Positions 16,643 to 25,126 of a stretch of DNA of 64,000 bases are shown one piece after another. Every line of letters begins with the position of its first letter. Within the stretch, counting starts at the first letter, position 1. The notes below the pieces were generated by a model that worked only from the letters and a program-made list of their open reading frames with translations, was not told where the DNA came from and made no database searches. Source of the DNA: Pseudomonas sp. 6D_7.1_Bac1 (lineage in GTDB: Bacteria; Pseudomonadota; Gammaproteobacteria; Pseudomonadales; Pseudomonadaceae); NCBI RefSeq assembly GCF_025465945.1, contig NZ_JANLNW010000078.1:124001-188000 (forward strand), in the 5' to 3' direction. Position numbers and translations under genes: made by a program.

Positions 16643-17629
16643 ATGAATAATGTGAATAGGTTCAATCCTTCTGCTGACGTAAGGCAGCGCCTTCGTCCGC
16701 TGTACAAAAAGGATAATTGGCACTGGCTGTTGGGCATACTTGCGGATCTGGCCGTTATTGCGCTAGCCGTGTTCCTGGCTAATCGCTACAACTACCTGTA
16801 CCCACTCGCAGTCCTGTTTATTGGTTCTCGACAACGGGCCCTGGCTTCGCTTCTTCACGAAGCGGCGCACATGACGTTGACCCAAAGCAAAACGCTCAAC
16901 AAATTCGTTGGCGAGTACCTGCTGGGCTACCCCATCTTTCAGAACTATGAAGCCTATCGTCGATCTCATGTGCAACTGCACCATCACAATCTCGGTGACC
17001 AGCATAAAGATCCCGACCATCGCTATTACATCGAATCTGGTTTGTACAATGCGCAAGACCGCTTCGATTTCTTGGTCAACCATCTACTCAAGAGCTTGAC
17101 GCTGGTCAACACCCATCAGTACTTACTCTATCTGGTGAAGAACCGTGCCGGGGCCATCTTGGCCAATCCGTTACAGGGCGTGAAGCTTCTGGCTGTTCAC
17201 ACGGTGATGTTGCTGGTCTTCGGCTATTTCATCAGCCCATGGGCATATGTGCTGTTCTGGCTGATTCCTTACTTCACGGTCTTTCAGGTGATTGGCTGGC
17301 TCTCCGAGATTTCCGAGCACTTCGGTATGTTCGGCCTCTCCAATGACGAGGTGCAGCTCACGCGTAATCGCTTCCCCACCTTGATCGAGCGCGCGATCAT
17401 CGGAATGCATGGCGATAACTACCACCTGACACACCACCTGTTTGCCGGCGTTCCGTTCTGGAATTTGAAGCGAGCACACGAGGTGCTAATGGACGACGAA
17501 AACTACGCTGCAGCCAACCGCGGCTGTGGCGGAATTTTCACCGCGATGGGCGGTGCCAAATCCAGTATCGATCAGATATTCGATGCCTATCGCAGCGGAA
17601 AAATCAGCACCATCATCGTCGCCAAGTAA
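16643..17629 (+). CDS. Membrane fatty-acid-desaturase-family di-iron enzyme
   Basis: A 328-residue membrane protein with the three histidine boxes of the superfamily: HEAAH (72-76), HVQLHHH (109-115) and HLTHH (261-265), and hydrophobic segments at about 28-60 and 180-225. Family members desaturate or hydroxylate lipids, but RtxC, which installs the vinyl double bond of rhizobitoxine, shows that amino-acid derivatives can be substrates. Separated from the previous gene by 146 nt of AT-rich sequence, so it may have its own promoter, but same strand and same composition. Ribosome site AAAGGGAA just upstream. Confidence 0.83.
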   Translation: MNNVNRFNPSADVRQRLRPLYKKDNWHWLLGILADLAVIALAVFLANRYNYLYPLAVLFIGSRQRALASLLHEAAHMTLTQSKTLNKFVGEYLLGYPIFQNYEAYRRSHVQLHHHNLGDQHKDPDHRYYIESGLYNAQDRFDFLVNHLLKSLTLVNTHQYLLYLVKNRAGAILANPLQGVKLLAVHTVMLLVFGYFISPWAYVLFWLIPYFTVFQVIGWLSEISEHFGMFGLSNDEVQLTRNRFPTLIERAIIGMHGDNYHLTHHLFAGVPFWNLKRAHEVLMDDENYAAANRGCGGIFTAMGGAKSSIDQIFDAYRSGKISTIIVAK

Positions 17630-17734
17630 AGTGTTGCGCTCCTGCATTCTGGCGCTCCATCCGTACGCACCTACGAAGGATATCTGACCGGCGCCTGACG
17701 CGGTGATCAAGAACGTCGCCATCTGGCAGCGTTC

Positions 17735-18061
17735 TCATTCCTGCCCTGTAGGCGTTATATCTCGTTCTACCCTCGGCGCATCCGTGTCATGCCCTTGCGG
17801 AAACTTGCCCTTGAGTTTCCACGCAAACGCAATGATCTCGGCAATCGTGCGGTAGAGCTCTTCAGGGATGCTGTCACCCAGCTCCATTCTGGCCAGCAGT
17901 TTCACCAGCTCGGCGTTCTCATAAATTGGCACTTCATAATCGCGGGCGATCTTCAGAATGGCTTCGGCCAGTTCGTCATCGCCTTTGGCGGTGAGCGTTG
18001 GGGCATGTTGACCGTCGTATTTGAGGGCGATGGCCTGGCGCGGTGGATTGGGGCTTTTCAT
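17735..18061 (-). CDS. FlhB C-terminal-domain-like protein downstream of fliK
   Basis: A 108-residue protein matching the cytoplasmic C-terminal domain of FlhB/YscU export-switch proteins (AIALKYDG, APTLTAKGDDELAEAILKIARDYEVPIYENAELVKLLAR, IPEELYRTIAEIIAFAWKLKGK). It lacks the membrane part and the NPTH autocleavage site, as usual for this stand-alone family. Start at 18061 overlaps the fliK stop (ATGA), so it is coupled to fliK. Full-length counterpart of the decayed copy at 10112-10426. Probably helps substrate switching in flagellar export. Confidence 0.88.
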   Translation of the reverse strand: MKSPNPPRQAIALKYDGQHAPTLTAKGDDELAEAILKIARDYEVPIYENAELVKLLARMELGDSIPEELYRTIAEIIAFAWKLKGKFPQGHDTDAPRVERDITPTGQE

Positions 18062-18100
18062 GCGGTTTCGTCGACCCAGCGTTGTTCGAGGCGGGTTTGA
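17790..18100. repeat. Right copy of the direct repeat flanking the island
   Basis: Intact counterpart of 10170-10407; it spans the body and start of the FlhB-like gene and the last 40 nt of fliK. The 73 nt missing from the left copy are 18002-18074 here. The short word GTCG at both edges of that segment suggests a microhomology deletion in the left copy. Confidence 0.87.
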
Positions 18101-19629
18101 TTGCCTTGGGGCGGTGTGCCGAGGTGGCAATTCAGATCGCCAACATTCAGACCTGATGCCAGCAACTGCGCACGCAATCCGCCTAAGTTACTTTCGATCA
18201 GGCTGGCGGTATAAGGCCGTTCGGCCCAGAGCTGGCTGGAGAGTTTGCCCTGGGCTAGCTGTGCCTGAATTTGCAGCGGCCCGAGCGGTTCCATGTCGAA
18301 CGCCAGTTCGACCCGCCAAAGCCGCTGTTTCGGTTCGCGCTCGGCGAGTTTCTCGTGCTGTTCTTTCTCGGGTGTGTCCTCACGCTGAAACTTGACCTGC
18401 AACGGCACGATGTCTTGCAGGTTACGCATGGGGATTTCCAGCTGCCAGGTGGTTTGCAGCTTGCCATCCTCAGTCATGCCGGTTTGCTCCAGGCTCGACA
18501 ATTGATGGCTTTGCAGGCGAGAAACGGCCGCCGCAGCCAGACGCAGCAAGTGTTCCAGATCACCTTCACCCACCAGGCTTTGCAGCAACCGCGAGGGCAG
18601 GGGGAAGTTGCTCGGCTGCGGTTTGGCACTGACCTGGCCGAGCGTGCCGAGGGCGCTACGCACAAAGCTGGGCAGCGTCTGGGCCAGGGTGTTGGCGGCG
18701 ATGATTGCGTTGAAACTGGTATTGGCCGGCAGGCCGGGGGCCAATTGTGCGATCAGTCGCAGCAAATTGCCTTTCATGTCCGGCGTCAGCGCCGGGTTCT
18801 GCCCGGTGAGCAGTTTGGATTCCAGAAACAACCCACTGTTGGCCAGCGCCTGAGCCAGGCCCTTGGGCGTACTCAGTTGTTGAGCATCCGGCAGGTCGGC
18901 GAGCAATTTGTCGACGGCAGCACGCAGGTCGTCCGAGGTGGTGTCGGCGTCTGGCAGGTTTTGCAGGGCGTCGATCAGCCCGCTCAAAGAGCCTTGGCGA
19001 CTTTGCTGGGCCAGCAACTGCTGACTCACCGCCAGTTGCTCCTGACGACCGGCCAGCGGTACGAAACTCAGGCTTTGTGTGCCTTGGACCAAGGCACTGA
19101 GCAGGCTGCCGATGCGCAACGGTTGCGGGCTGTCGAGGCTCAAGGTGCTGCCGCTTAGCGCGGTATTGAGCAAACTCACCAGCGAGCGATAGACCGCCGG
19201 TTGCCCCGGTGTTTGCGGCATCAGTTGGCTAGTCAGGACTTTACCTTGCAGCAAGGTGCCAACCGGCAACTGCGACGTGTCGAGGTGGGTGAGGGTGGCT
19301 ACGTTGGAAGCAATGGCCTGCTGCACGGTGATCGCCAGACTGCTGGCTGAAGGCTGGCTGACCGTCAGGTTGGTGCCCTGAGGCAACGGTTGGTTGCTGG
19401 TGGCTTGCACCGTGGTCTGGCGGCCGCCGTCGAGGGTGACCTTGAGCAGCAGCTGGAACGTCTGGTCGTTCTGTTTGAGCGACAGCACTTCAGCGCTGGC
19501 GCTCTGGCCGGCGGCGATCAAGCCGTCCATCGGCGTCTGCAGCTTGAGCAACTCACCACTGACCACGAGCGGGCGCGAAGTGGCCGGCGCGGTAGGGGGC
19601 AGTGGAAGGATGTTCATGTCACCAGTCAT
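18058..19629 (-). CDS. fliK: Flagellar hook-length control protein FliK-type
   Basis: A 523-residue protein, Gln/Ser/Leu-rich over most of its length, with a C-terminal hook-length control domain (WQLEIPMRNLQDIVPLQVKFQRED, RLWRVELAFDMEPLGPLQIQAQL, SLIESNLGGLRAQLLASGLNV). Secreted rulers of this family set hook length and trigger the export switch. Start at 19629 (MTGDMNILPLPP) with AGGG upstream on the minus strand; the extension to 19722 runs across the ccmA promoter and is rejected. Divergent from ccmA, coupled to the FlhB-like gene. Some Pseudomonas carry this as a second fliK; I cannot tell from the window. Confidence 0.88.
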   Translation of the reverse strand: MTGDMNILPLPPTAPATSRPLVVSGELLKLQTPMDGLIAAGQSASAEVLSLKQNDQTFQLLLKVTLDGGRQTTVQATSNQPLPQGTNLTVSQPSASSLAITVQQAIASNVATLTHLDTSQLPVGTLLQGKVLTSQLMPQTPGQPAVYRSLVSLLNTALSGSTLSLDSPQPLRIGSLLSALVQGTQSLSFVPLAGRQEQLAVSQQLLAQQSRQGSLSGLIDALQNLPDADTTSDDLRAAVDKLLADLPDAQQLSTPKGLAQALANSGLFLESKLLTGQNPALTPDMKGNLLRLIAQLAPGLPANTSFNAIIAANTLAQTLPSFVRSALGTLGQVSAKPQPSNFPLPSRLLQSLVGEGDLEHLLRLAAAAVSRLQSHQLSSLEQTGMTEDGKLQTTWQLEIPMRNLQDIVPLQVKFQREDTPEKEQHEKLAEREPKQRLWRVELAFDMEPLGPLQIQAQLAQGKLSSQLWAERPYTASLIESNLGGLRAQLLASGLNVGDLNCHLGTPPQGNQTRLEQRWVDETA

Positions 19630-19657
19630 CAAGTCACACCCTGTCGAAATTGCCCTC

Positions 19658-19684
19658 TTGAGAGTAGGACATGACATGTATAAT
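19658..19684 (+). promoter_or_regulatory. Candidate sigma-70 promoter for ccmA
   Basis: -10 TATAAT at 19679-19684 and a -35-like TTGAGA at 19658-19663, spacer 15 (short). A 7-bp hairpin (CGCCCCG/CGGGGCG, 19687-19707) would lie at the start of the leader. Confidence 0.45.
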
Positions 19685-19824
19685 GCCGCCCCGTTGTTGT
19701 CGGGGCGCGGAAAACATCGCAAATGTTTGACGCAGCTCTCTAGAACAGGCCGTCAATGCATCTATGCTGCATCACTTTAACGGCCGCTCCACTGCCGACT
19801 TGAACCGTAAAGGCCCGCGATCTC

Positions 19825-20460
19825 TTGACCATCCCTCTACTAGAAGCCGTAGCGCTCGCCTGTGAGCGAGACTGGCGGATGCTCTTCGAAAACCTCGAGT
19901 TGCGTCTGGGCAGCGGTGACATGTTGCAGATCAGTGGCCCCAACGGCAGCGGCAAGACCAGCCTGCTGCGCCTGCTCGCCGGTTTGATGCAGCCGACCAG
20001 CGGCCAGGTGTTGCTCAATGGCCAGCCTTTGAACACGCAACGCCCGGAGCTGGCCCACAACCTGTTGTGGATCGGCCATGCCGCCGGCATCAAGGACCTG
20101 TTGACCCCCGAAGAGAACCTCAGCTGGCTGTGTGCGTTGCATCAGCCCGCCACCCATGAGGCGATCTGGCAGGCGCTGGCAGCGGTAGGACTGCGTGGTT
20201 TTGAAGATGTTCCTTGTCACACCCTGTCAGCTGGTCAGCAACGCCGCGTGGCCCTGGCCCGCTTGTATCTGGGCAGCCCGGCGCTGTGGATTCTCGACGA
20301 GCCGTTTACTGCGCTGGATAAACAAGGCGTGGCCCAGCTGGAAGAACACCTGGCCGCGCACTGCGAGCGAGGTGGTATGGTGATTCTGACCACTCACCAC
20401 ACGTTGACCCGGATGCCGGCCGGTTACCGCGACATCGATTTGGGGCAGTGGGCCATATGA
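19825..20460 (+). CDS. ccmA: Heme exporter ATP-binding protein CcmA (TTG start)
   Basis: A 211-residue ABC ATPase of cytochrome c maturation: Walker A GPNGSGKTSLLRLL, signature LSAGQQRRVALARL, Walker B LWILDEPFTALD. With CcmB/CcmC it releases heme-loaded CcmE. TTG at 19825 keeps the family N-terminal segment LLEAVALACERDWR in frame; the next ATG (19879) would cut it off. Overlaps ccmB by ATGA. First gene of an uninterrupted ccmABCDEFGHI operon. Confidence 0.95.
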   Translation: MTIPLLEAVALACERDWRMLFENLELRLGSGDMLQISGPNGSGKTSLLRLLAGLMQPTSGQVLLNGQPLNTQRPELAHNLLWIGHAAGIKDLLTPEENLSWLCALHQPATHEAIWQALAAVGLRGFEDVPCHTLSAGQQRRVALARLYLGSPALWILDEPFTALDKQGVAQLEEHLAAHCERGGMVILTTHHTLTRMPAGYRDIDLGQWAI

Positions 20461-21125
20461 GTGTTTTCGCACTGTTGGTCGCCCGTGAGGCGCGTTTGCT
20501 GTGTCGTCGTCCTGCCGAGCTTGCCAACCCCCTCGTATTCTTCGCCATTGTTGTCGCATTGTTCCCATTGGCGGTCGGACCTGAGACACAATTGTTGCAA
20601 ACCTTGTCACCGGGACTGGTCTGGGTAGCCGCCCTTTTATCGGTCTTGCTCTCGCTGGACGGGCTTTTCCGCAGTGATTTCGAGGACGGATCCCTTGAGC
20701 AGTGGGTCCTTTCGTCGCACCCACTGCCTCTTCTGGTTTTGGCAAAGGTACTGGCACACTGGGCGTTTTCCGGCTTGGCACTGGTGTTGCTTGCCCCGTT
20801 GTTGGCGTTGATGCTCGGTTTGCCTGCCGCTTGTCTGCCGGTTTTGCTCTTGTCGCTGTTGCTCGGTACACCGGTACTGAGTTTGCTCGGTGCAGTGGGC
20901 GCGGCGCTGACGGTCGGTTTGAAGCGCGGCGGCTTGCTGCTGGCCTTGTTGATTCTGCCGTTGTACATCCCGGTGCTGATTCTTGGCAGTGGCGCCTTGC
21001 AGGCTGCCTTGCAGGGCATGCCGGCAACCGGTTATTTGCTGTGGCTTGGTAGCCTGACCGCCCTGGCGATAACCCTGACACCTTTTGCAATAGCCGCTGG
21101 CCTGAAGATCAGCGTCGGCGAATAA
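20457..21125 (+). CDS. ccmB: Heme exporter permease CcmB
   Basis: A 222-residue integral membrane protein with six hydrophobic segments and the CcmB N-terminal features LLVAREARLLCRRPAELANPL and FRSDFEDGSLEQW. It forms the permease with CcmA. Start at 20457 overlaps the ccmA stop; two further upstream codons in frame are ignored. Confidence 0.95.
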   Translation: MSVFALLVAREARLLCRRPAELANPLVFFAIVVALFPLAVGPETQLLQTLSPGLVWVAALLSVLLSLDGLFRSDFEDGSLEQWVLSSHPLPLLVLAKVLAHWAFSGLALVLLAPLLALMLGLPAACLPVLLLSLLLGTPVLSLLGAVGAALTVGLKRGGLLLALLILPLYIPVLILGSGALQAALQGMPATGYLLWLGSLTALAITLTPFAIAAGLKISVGE

Positions 21126-21220
21126 TAATGAGGTCTGGTTAAATTTTAACCGCTTTCTTTTTAAGAAAGGCAGACCCTGACTGCTCGTGATGGCGAGCAG
21201 CAACCGTGATGGAAACAGTA

Positions 21221-21973
21221 ATGAACTGGACCTGGTTTCATAAGCTCGGCTCGCCCAAATGGTTTTACGGCATCAGCGGCAAACTGCTGCCCTGGCTGAG
21301 CGTCGCGGCGTTGCTACTGATCGGCATCGGCGTGGTCTGGGGCCTGGCCTTTGCACCGCCGGACTACCAGCAAGGCAACAGTTTTCGGATCATCTACATT
21401 CACGTGCCGGCCGCCATGCTGGCGCAGTCCTGCTATGTGATGCTGGCGGTCTGCGGTATCGTCGGGCTGGTGTGGAAGATGAAACTGGCCGACGTCGCCC
21501 TGCAATGCGCCGCGCCGATCGGTGCCTGGATGACCGCCGTGGCGCTGGTCACCGGGGCGATCTGGGGCAAACCAACCTGGGGCTCGTGGTGGGTCTGGGA
21601 TGCACGCCTGACGTCGATGCTGATTCTGCTGTTTCTGTATTTCGGTCTTATTGCACTGGGCAATGCCATCAGCAATCGTGACAGCGCGGCCAAGGCCTGC
21701 GCGGTGTTGGCGATTGTCGGTGTGATCAACATCCCGATCATCAAGTACTCGGTGGAGTGGTGGAATACCCTGCACCAGGGCGCGACCTTCAGCCTCACCG
21801 AAAAACCGGCAATGCCGGCCGAGATGTGGTTGCCGTTGCTGCTGACGGTGCTGGGTTTCTACTGTTTCTTCGGCGCCGTGCTGTTGCTGCGCATGCGCCT
21901 TGAAGTGCTCAAGCGCGAAGCCCGTGCAAGCTGGGTAAAAGCCGAAGTGCAAAACAGCCTGGAGGCCGCGTAA
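21221..21973 (+). CDS. ccmC: Heme handling protein CcmC
   Basis: A 250-residue membrane protein (about six helices) that loads heme on CcmE. The tryptophan-rich WWD-type segment is present (KPTWGSWWVWDARLTSMLIL, about residue 120-140), with conserved His in FRIIYIHVPAAML and SVEWWNTLHQG. Start taken at ATG 21221 (MNWTWFHKLG) as in relatives; GTG 21206 and ATG 21209 are in-frame alternatives. Its stop overlaps the ccmD ATG by one base (TAATG). Confidence 0.94.
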   Translation: MNWTWFHKLGSPKWFYGISGKLLPWLSVAALLLIGIGVVWGLAFAPPDYQQGNSFRIIYIHVPAAMLAQSCYVMLAVCGIVGLVWKMKLADVALQCAAPIGAWMTAVALVTGAIWGKPTWGSWWVWDARLTSMLILLFLYFGLIALGNAISNRDSAAKACAVLAIVGVINIPIIKYSVEWWNTLHQGATFSLTEKPAMPAEMWLPLLLTVLGFYCFFGAVLLLRMRLEVLKREARASWVKAEVQNSLEAA

Positions 21974-22149
21974 TGAGTTTTGCTTCATTCGGCGACTTCC
22001 TCGCCATGGGCCATCACGGTCTTTATGTCTGGTCGGCTTATGGCATTTGCCTGTCGGTACTGGCCCTCAACGTGGCTGCGCCGATCCTGGCCCGCAAGCG
22101 TTATCTGCAACAAGAGGCGCGTCGTTTGCGCCGGGAGAACAGCAAGTGA
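21973..22149 (+). CDS. ccmD: Heme exporter small subunit CcmD
   Basis: 58 residues with one membrane helix (YVWSAYGICLSVLALNVAAPIL) followed by a basic cytoplasmic tail (RKRYLQQEARRLRREN), the classic CcmD layout. It stabilises the CcmC-CcmE complex. ATG at 21973 overlaps the ccmC stop and the TGA (22147-22149) overlaps the ccmE GTG. Confidence 0.93.
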   Translation: MSFASFGDFLAMGHHGLYVWSAYGICLSVLALNVAAPILARKRYLQQEARRLRRENSK

Positions 22150-22601
22150 ATCCGCTGCGTAAAAAGCGTCTTATCATCATTTTCGCGATTCTGGTCGGGG
22201 TCGGCGCAGCCGTTGGCCTGGCCCTGAGTGCCTTGCAGCAGAACATCAACCTGTTTTACACACCGACCCAGATCGCCAATGGCGAAGCCCCGCAAGACAC
22301 GCGCATTCGTGCTGGCGGGATGGTCGAGAAGGGCTCGTTGCAACGTTCCGGCGATTCGCTGGACGTGAAGTTCATCGTCACCGACTTCAACAAATCCGTG
22401 ACCATCACCTACCGGGGCATCCTCCCGGACCTGTTCCGCGAAGGGCAGGGCATCGTTGCCCTCGGCAAGCTCAACGCAGAGGGCGTGGTGGTCGCTGACG
22501 AAGTGCTGGCCAAGCACGACGAGAAGTACATGCCGCCAGAAGTGACCAAGGCCCTGAAAGACAGCGGTCAGTCCGCCCCCACACCCGCGAAGGAGGGTTG
22601 A
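22146..22601 (+). CDS. ccmE: Heme chaperone CcmE (GTG start)
   Basis: A 151-residue periplasmic heme chaperone anchored by an N-terminal helix (LIIIFAILVGVGAAVGLAL). The C-terminal VLAKHDEKYMPPEV contains the His that binds heme covalently and the following Tyr. GTG at 22146 overlaps the ccmD stop (GTGA). Confidence 0.95.
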   Translation: MNPLRKKRLIIIFAILVGVGAAVGLALSALQQNINLFYTPTQIANGEAPQDTRIRAGGMVEKGSLQRSGDSLDVKFIVTDFNKSVTITYRGILPDLFREGQGIVALGKLNAEGVVVADEVLAKHDEKYMPPEVTKALKDSGQSAPTPAKEG

Positions 22602-22604
22602 TCC

Positions 22605-24593
22605 ATGACCTCAGGCATCTTCATTCCCGAGTTGGGCCATCTGGCGATGATCCTCGCCCTGTGCTTCGCCCTCGTTCAGGCCACGGTGCCGTTGCTCGGT
22701 GCCTGGCGTGGTGACCGGATGTGGATGGGCCTGGCGCAGCCTGCGGCCTGGGGCCAGTTCACCTTTCTGGTGTTCGCCTTCGGCTGCCTGACTTACGCCT
22801 TCATGACCGATGATTTTTCTGTCGCGTATGTTGCCAGTAACTCCAACAGCACCTTGCCGTGGTACTACAAGTTCAGTGCGGTGTGGGGTGCCCACGAAGG
22901 TTCGTTGCTGTTGTGGGCGTTGATTCTCGGCGGCTGGACCTTTGCCGTATCGATCTTCTCCCGGCAGTTGCCGCAGGTCATGCTGGCTCGCGTGTTGGCA
23001 GTGATGGGCATGATCAGCACCGGTTTCCTGCTGTTTCTGATCCTCACCTCGAACCCGTTCAAACGCATCCTGCCGCAGATACCGACTGATGGCGCTGACC
23101 TCAATCCATTGCTGCAAGACATCGGTCTGATCGTCCACCCGCCAATGCTCTACATGGGCTACGTCGGTTTCTCGGTGGCTTTCGCGTTCGCCATTGCCGC
23201 ATTGATGGGCGGTCGTCTCGATGCTGCGTGGGCCCGCTGGTCTCGTCCATGGACCTTGGTCGCCTGGGCGTTCCTCGGCATCGGCATCACCTTGGGCTCC
23301 TGGTGGGCCTACTACGAACTCGGCTGGGGCGGCTGGTGGTTCTGGGACCCGGTGGAAAACGCTTCCTTCATGCCTTGGCTGGTCGGTACGGCGCTGATTC
23401 ACTCATTGGCCGTTACTGAAAAACGCGGTGTGTTCAAAAGCTGGACCGTGTTGCTGGCGATTGCCGCGTTCTCGCTGAGCCTGCTGGGAACCTTCCTGGT
23501 GCGTTCCGGCGTGCTGACTTCGGTGCACGCGTTTGCCTCGGACCCCGAGCGTGGCGTGTTCATTCTGATCTTCCTGTTGTTCGTGGTCGGCGGTTCACTG
23601 ACGCTGTTCGCCCTGCGCGCGCCGGTGGTCAAGAGCCACGTCGGCTTCAACCTGTGGTCACGAGAAACTCTGCTGCTGGGTAATAACCTGGTGCTGGTGG
23701 TCGCGGCTTCGATGATTCTGCTCGGCACCTTGTATCCGCTGGTGCTCGATGCTCTGACCGGCGCCAAGCTGTCGGTCGGCCCGCCGTACTTCAACGCATT
23801 GTTCGTTCCGTTGATGGCGTTGCTGATGGTGGTGATGGCGGTCGGGGTACTGGTGCGCTGGAAAGACACGCCGGTGAAATGGCTGGTCAGCATGCTGACC
23901 CCGGTGTTGCTCGGCAGTGCCGCATTGGCGGTCGTGGCCGGGATCGCGTACGGCGACTTCAACTGGGCCGTGCTGGCGACCTTCATGCTCGCGGCGTGGG
24001 TGTTGCTGGCCGGTGTGCGCGATATCCTCGACAAGACCCGCAACAAAGGCCTGATAAAAGGTCTGCCGACCTTGACCCGCAGTTACTGGGGCATGCAGGT
24101 CGCACACCTGGGCATCGCCGTCTGCGCTTTGGGCGTAGTGCTTTCGAGCCAGAACAGCGCCGAGCGCGACCTGCGTCTGGCGCCGGGCGAGTCTATGGAT
24201 CTGGCCGGTTATCACTTCATCTTTGAAGGCGCCAAGCACTTTCAAGGACCGAACTTCACCTCCGACAAGGGCACCATTCGGGTGATCCGCGGCGGCAAGG
24301 AAGTGGCGGTGCTGCACCCGGAAAAACGTCTGTACACCGTACAGAGCTCGATGATGACCGAAGCCGGCATCGACGCCGGTTTCACTCGCGACCTGTACGT
24401 GGCCCTCGGCGAGCCGCTGGACAATGGCGCCTGGGCCGTGCGCGTACACGTCAAGCCGTTCGTGCGCTGGATCTGGTTCGGCGGTTTGCTGACAGGTTTC
24501 GGCGGCCTGCTGGCAGCGCTGGATCGTCGTTATCGGGTCAAGGTGAAGAGTCGCGTGCGTGAAGCGCTGGGTATGACGGGAGCCACTGCATGA
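22605..24593 (+). CDS. ccmF: Heme lyase subunit CcmF
   Basis: A 662-residue polytopic membrane protein that ligates heme to apocytochrome c. WWD domain GWGGWWFWDPVENASFMPW near residues 245-265, conserved His in DIGLIVHPPMLYMGYVGF and a large C-terminal periplasmic segment (RDLRLAPGESMDLAGYHF). Normal length for the family. Three nt after ccmE; overlaps ccmG by 4 nt. Confidence 0.96.
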   Translation: MTSGIFIPELGHLAMILALCFALVQATVPLLGAWRGDRMWMGLAQPAAWGQFTFLVFAFGCLTYAFMTDDFSVAYVASNSNSTLPWYYKFSAVWGAHEGSLLLWALILGGWTFAVSIFSRQLPQVMLARVLAVMGMISTGFLLFLILTSNPFKRILPQIPTDGADLNPLLQDIGLIVHPPMLYMGYVGFSVAFAFAIAALMGGRLDAAWARWSRPWTLVAWAFLGIGITLGSWWAYYELGWGGWWFWDPVENASFMPWLVGTALIHSLAVTEKRGVFKSWTVLLAIAAFSLSLLGTFLVRSGVLTSVHAFASDPERGVFILIFLLFVVGGSLTLFALRAPVVKSHVGFNLWSRETLLLGNNLVLVVAASMILLGTLYPLVLDALTGAKLSVGPPYFNALFVPLMALLMVVMAVGVLVRWKDTPVKWLVSMLTPVLLGSAALAVVAGIAYGDFNWAVLATFMLAAWVLLAGVRDILDKTRNKGLIKGLPTLTRSYWGMQVAHLGIAVCALGVVLSSQNSAERDLRLAPGESMDLAGYHFIFEGAKHFQGPNFTSDKGTIRVIRGGKEVAVLHPEKRLYTVQSSMMTEAGIDAGFTRDLYVALGEPLDNGAWAVRVHVKPFVRWIWFGGLLTGFGGLLAALDRRYRVKVKSRVREALGMTGATA

Positions 24594-25126
24594 GACGTTG
24601 GTTAATGGTGCTGCCACTGGCGCTGTTTCTGGTGGTGGTGGTGTTTCTTTACCGGGGTCTCTACCTGGACCCCGCCGAGTTACCCTCGGCGATGATCGGC
24701 AAGCCGTTCCCGGAGTTTTCCCTGCCGGCCGTGCAGGGTGACAAGACCCTGACCCGCACTGACCTGCTGGGCAAACCTGCACTGGTCAACGTCTGGGGCA
24801 CCTGGTGCATTTCCTGCCGGGTCGAACACCCGGTGCTGAACAAACTGGCCCAGCAGGGCGTGATGATCTACGGCGTCAACTACAAGGACGTCAATGCCGA
24901 CGCCTTGAAGTGGCTGGTGGAGTTTCACAACCCGTACCAGATGAACATCCGCGACGAGGAGGGCTCCCTGGGCCTGAACCTCGGCGTTTACGGCGCTCCG
25001 GAAACCTTCTTCATCGACGCCAAGGGCATCATCCGCGACAAATACGTCGGGGTGATCGACGAAGGGGTCTGGCGCGAAAAACTCGCGGCCAAGTATCAGG
25101 CGCTGGTCGATGAGGCCAAGCCATGA
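24590..25126 (+). CDS. ccmG: Thiol:disulfide oxidoreductase CcmG/DsbE
   Basis: A 178-residue membrane-anchored periplasmic thioredoxin-fold protein. N-terminal helix (LMVLPLALFLVVVVFLYRG), active-site WCISC at about residues 78-82, and the family GVYGAPETFFIDAKG. It reduces apocytochrome c cysteines with CcmH. ATGA overlaps at both ends, with ccmF and ccmH. Confidence 0.95.
   Translation: MRRWLMVLPLALFLVVVVFLYRGLYLDPAELPSAMIGKPFPEFSLPAVQGDKTLTRTDLLGKPALVNVWGTWCISCRVEHPVLNKLAQQGVMIYGVNYKDVNADALKWLVEFHNPYQMNIRDEEGSLGLNLGVYGAPETFFIDAKGIIRDKYVGVIDEGVWREKLAAKYQALVDEAKP

Noticed and set aside
10837..17629. Naming the island as the rhizobitoxine, furanomycin, 4-formylaminooxyvinylglycine or beta-ethynylserine cluster
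   Set aside because: Only single families are shared (desaturase, ATP-grasp, MFS). Key enzymes of those pathways that I know of are missing, so no product is assigned.
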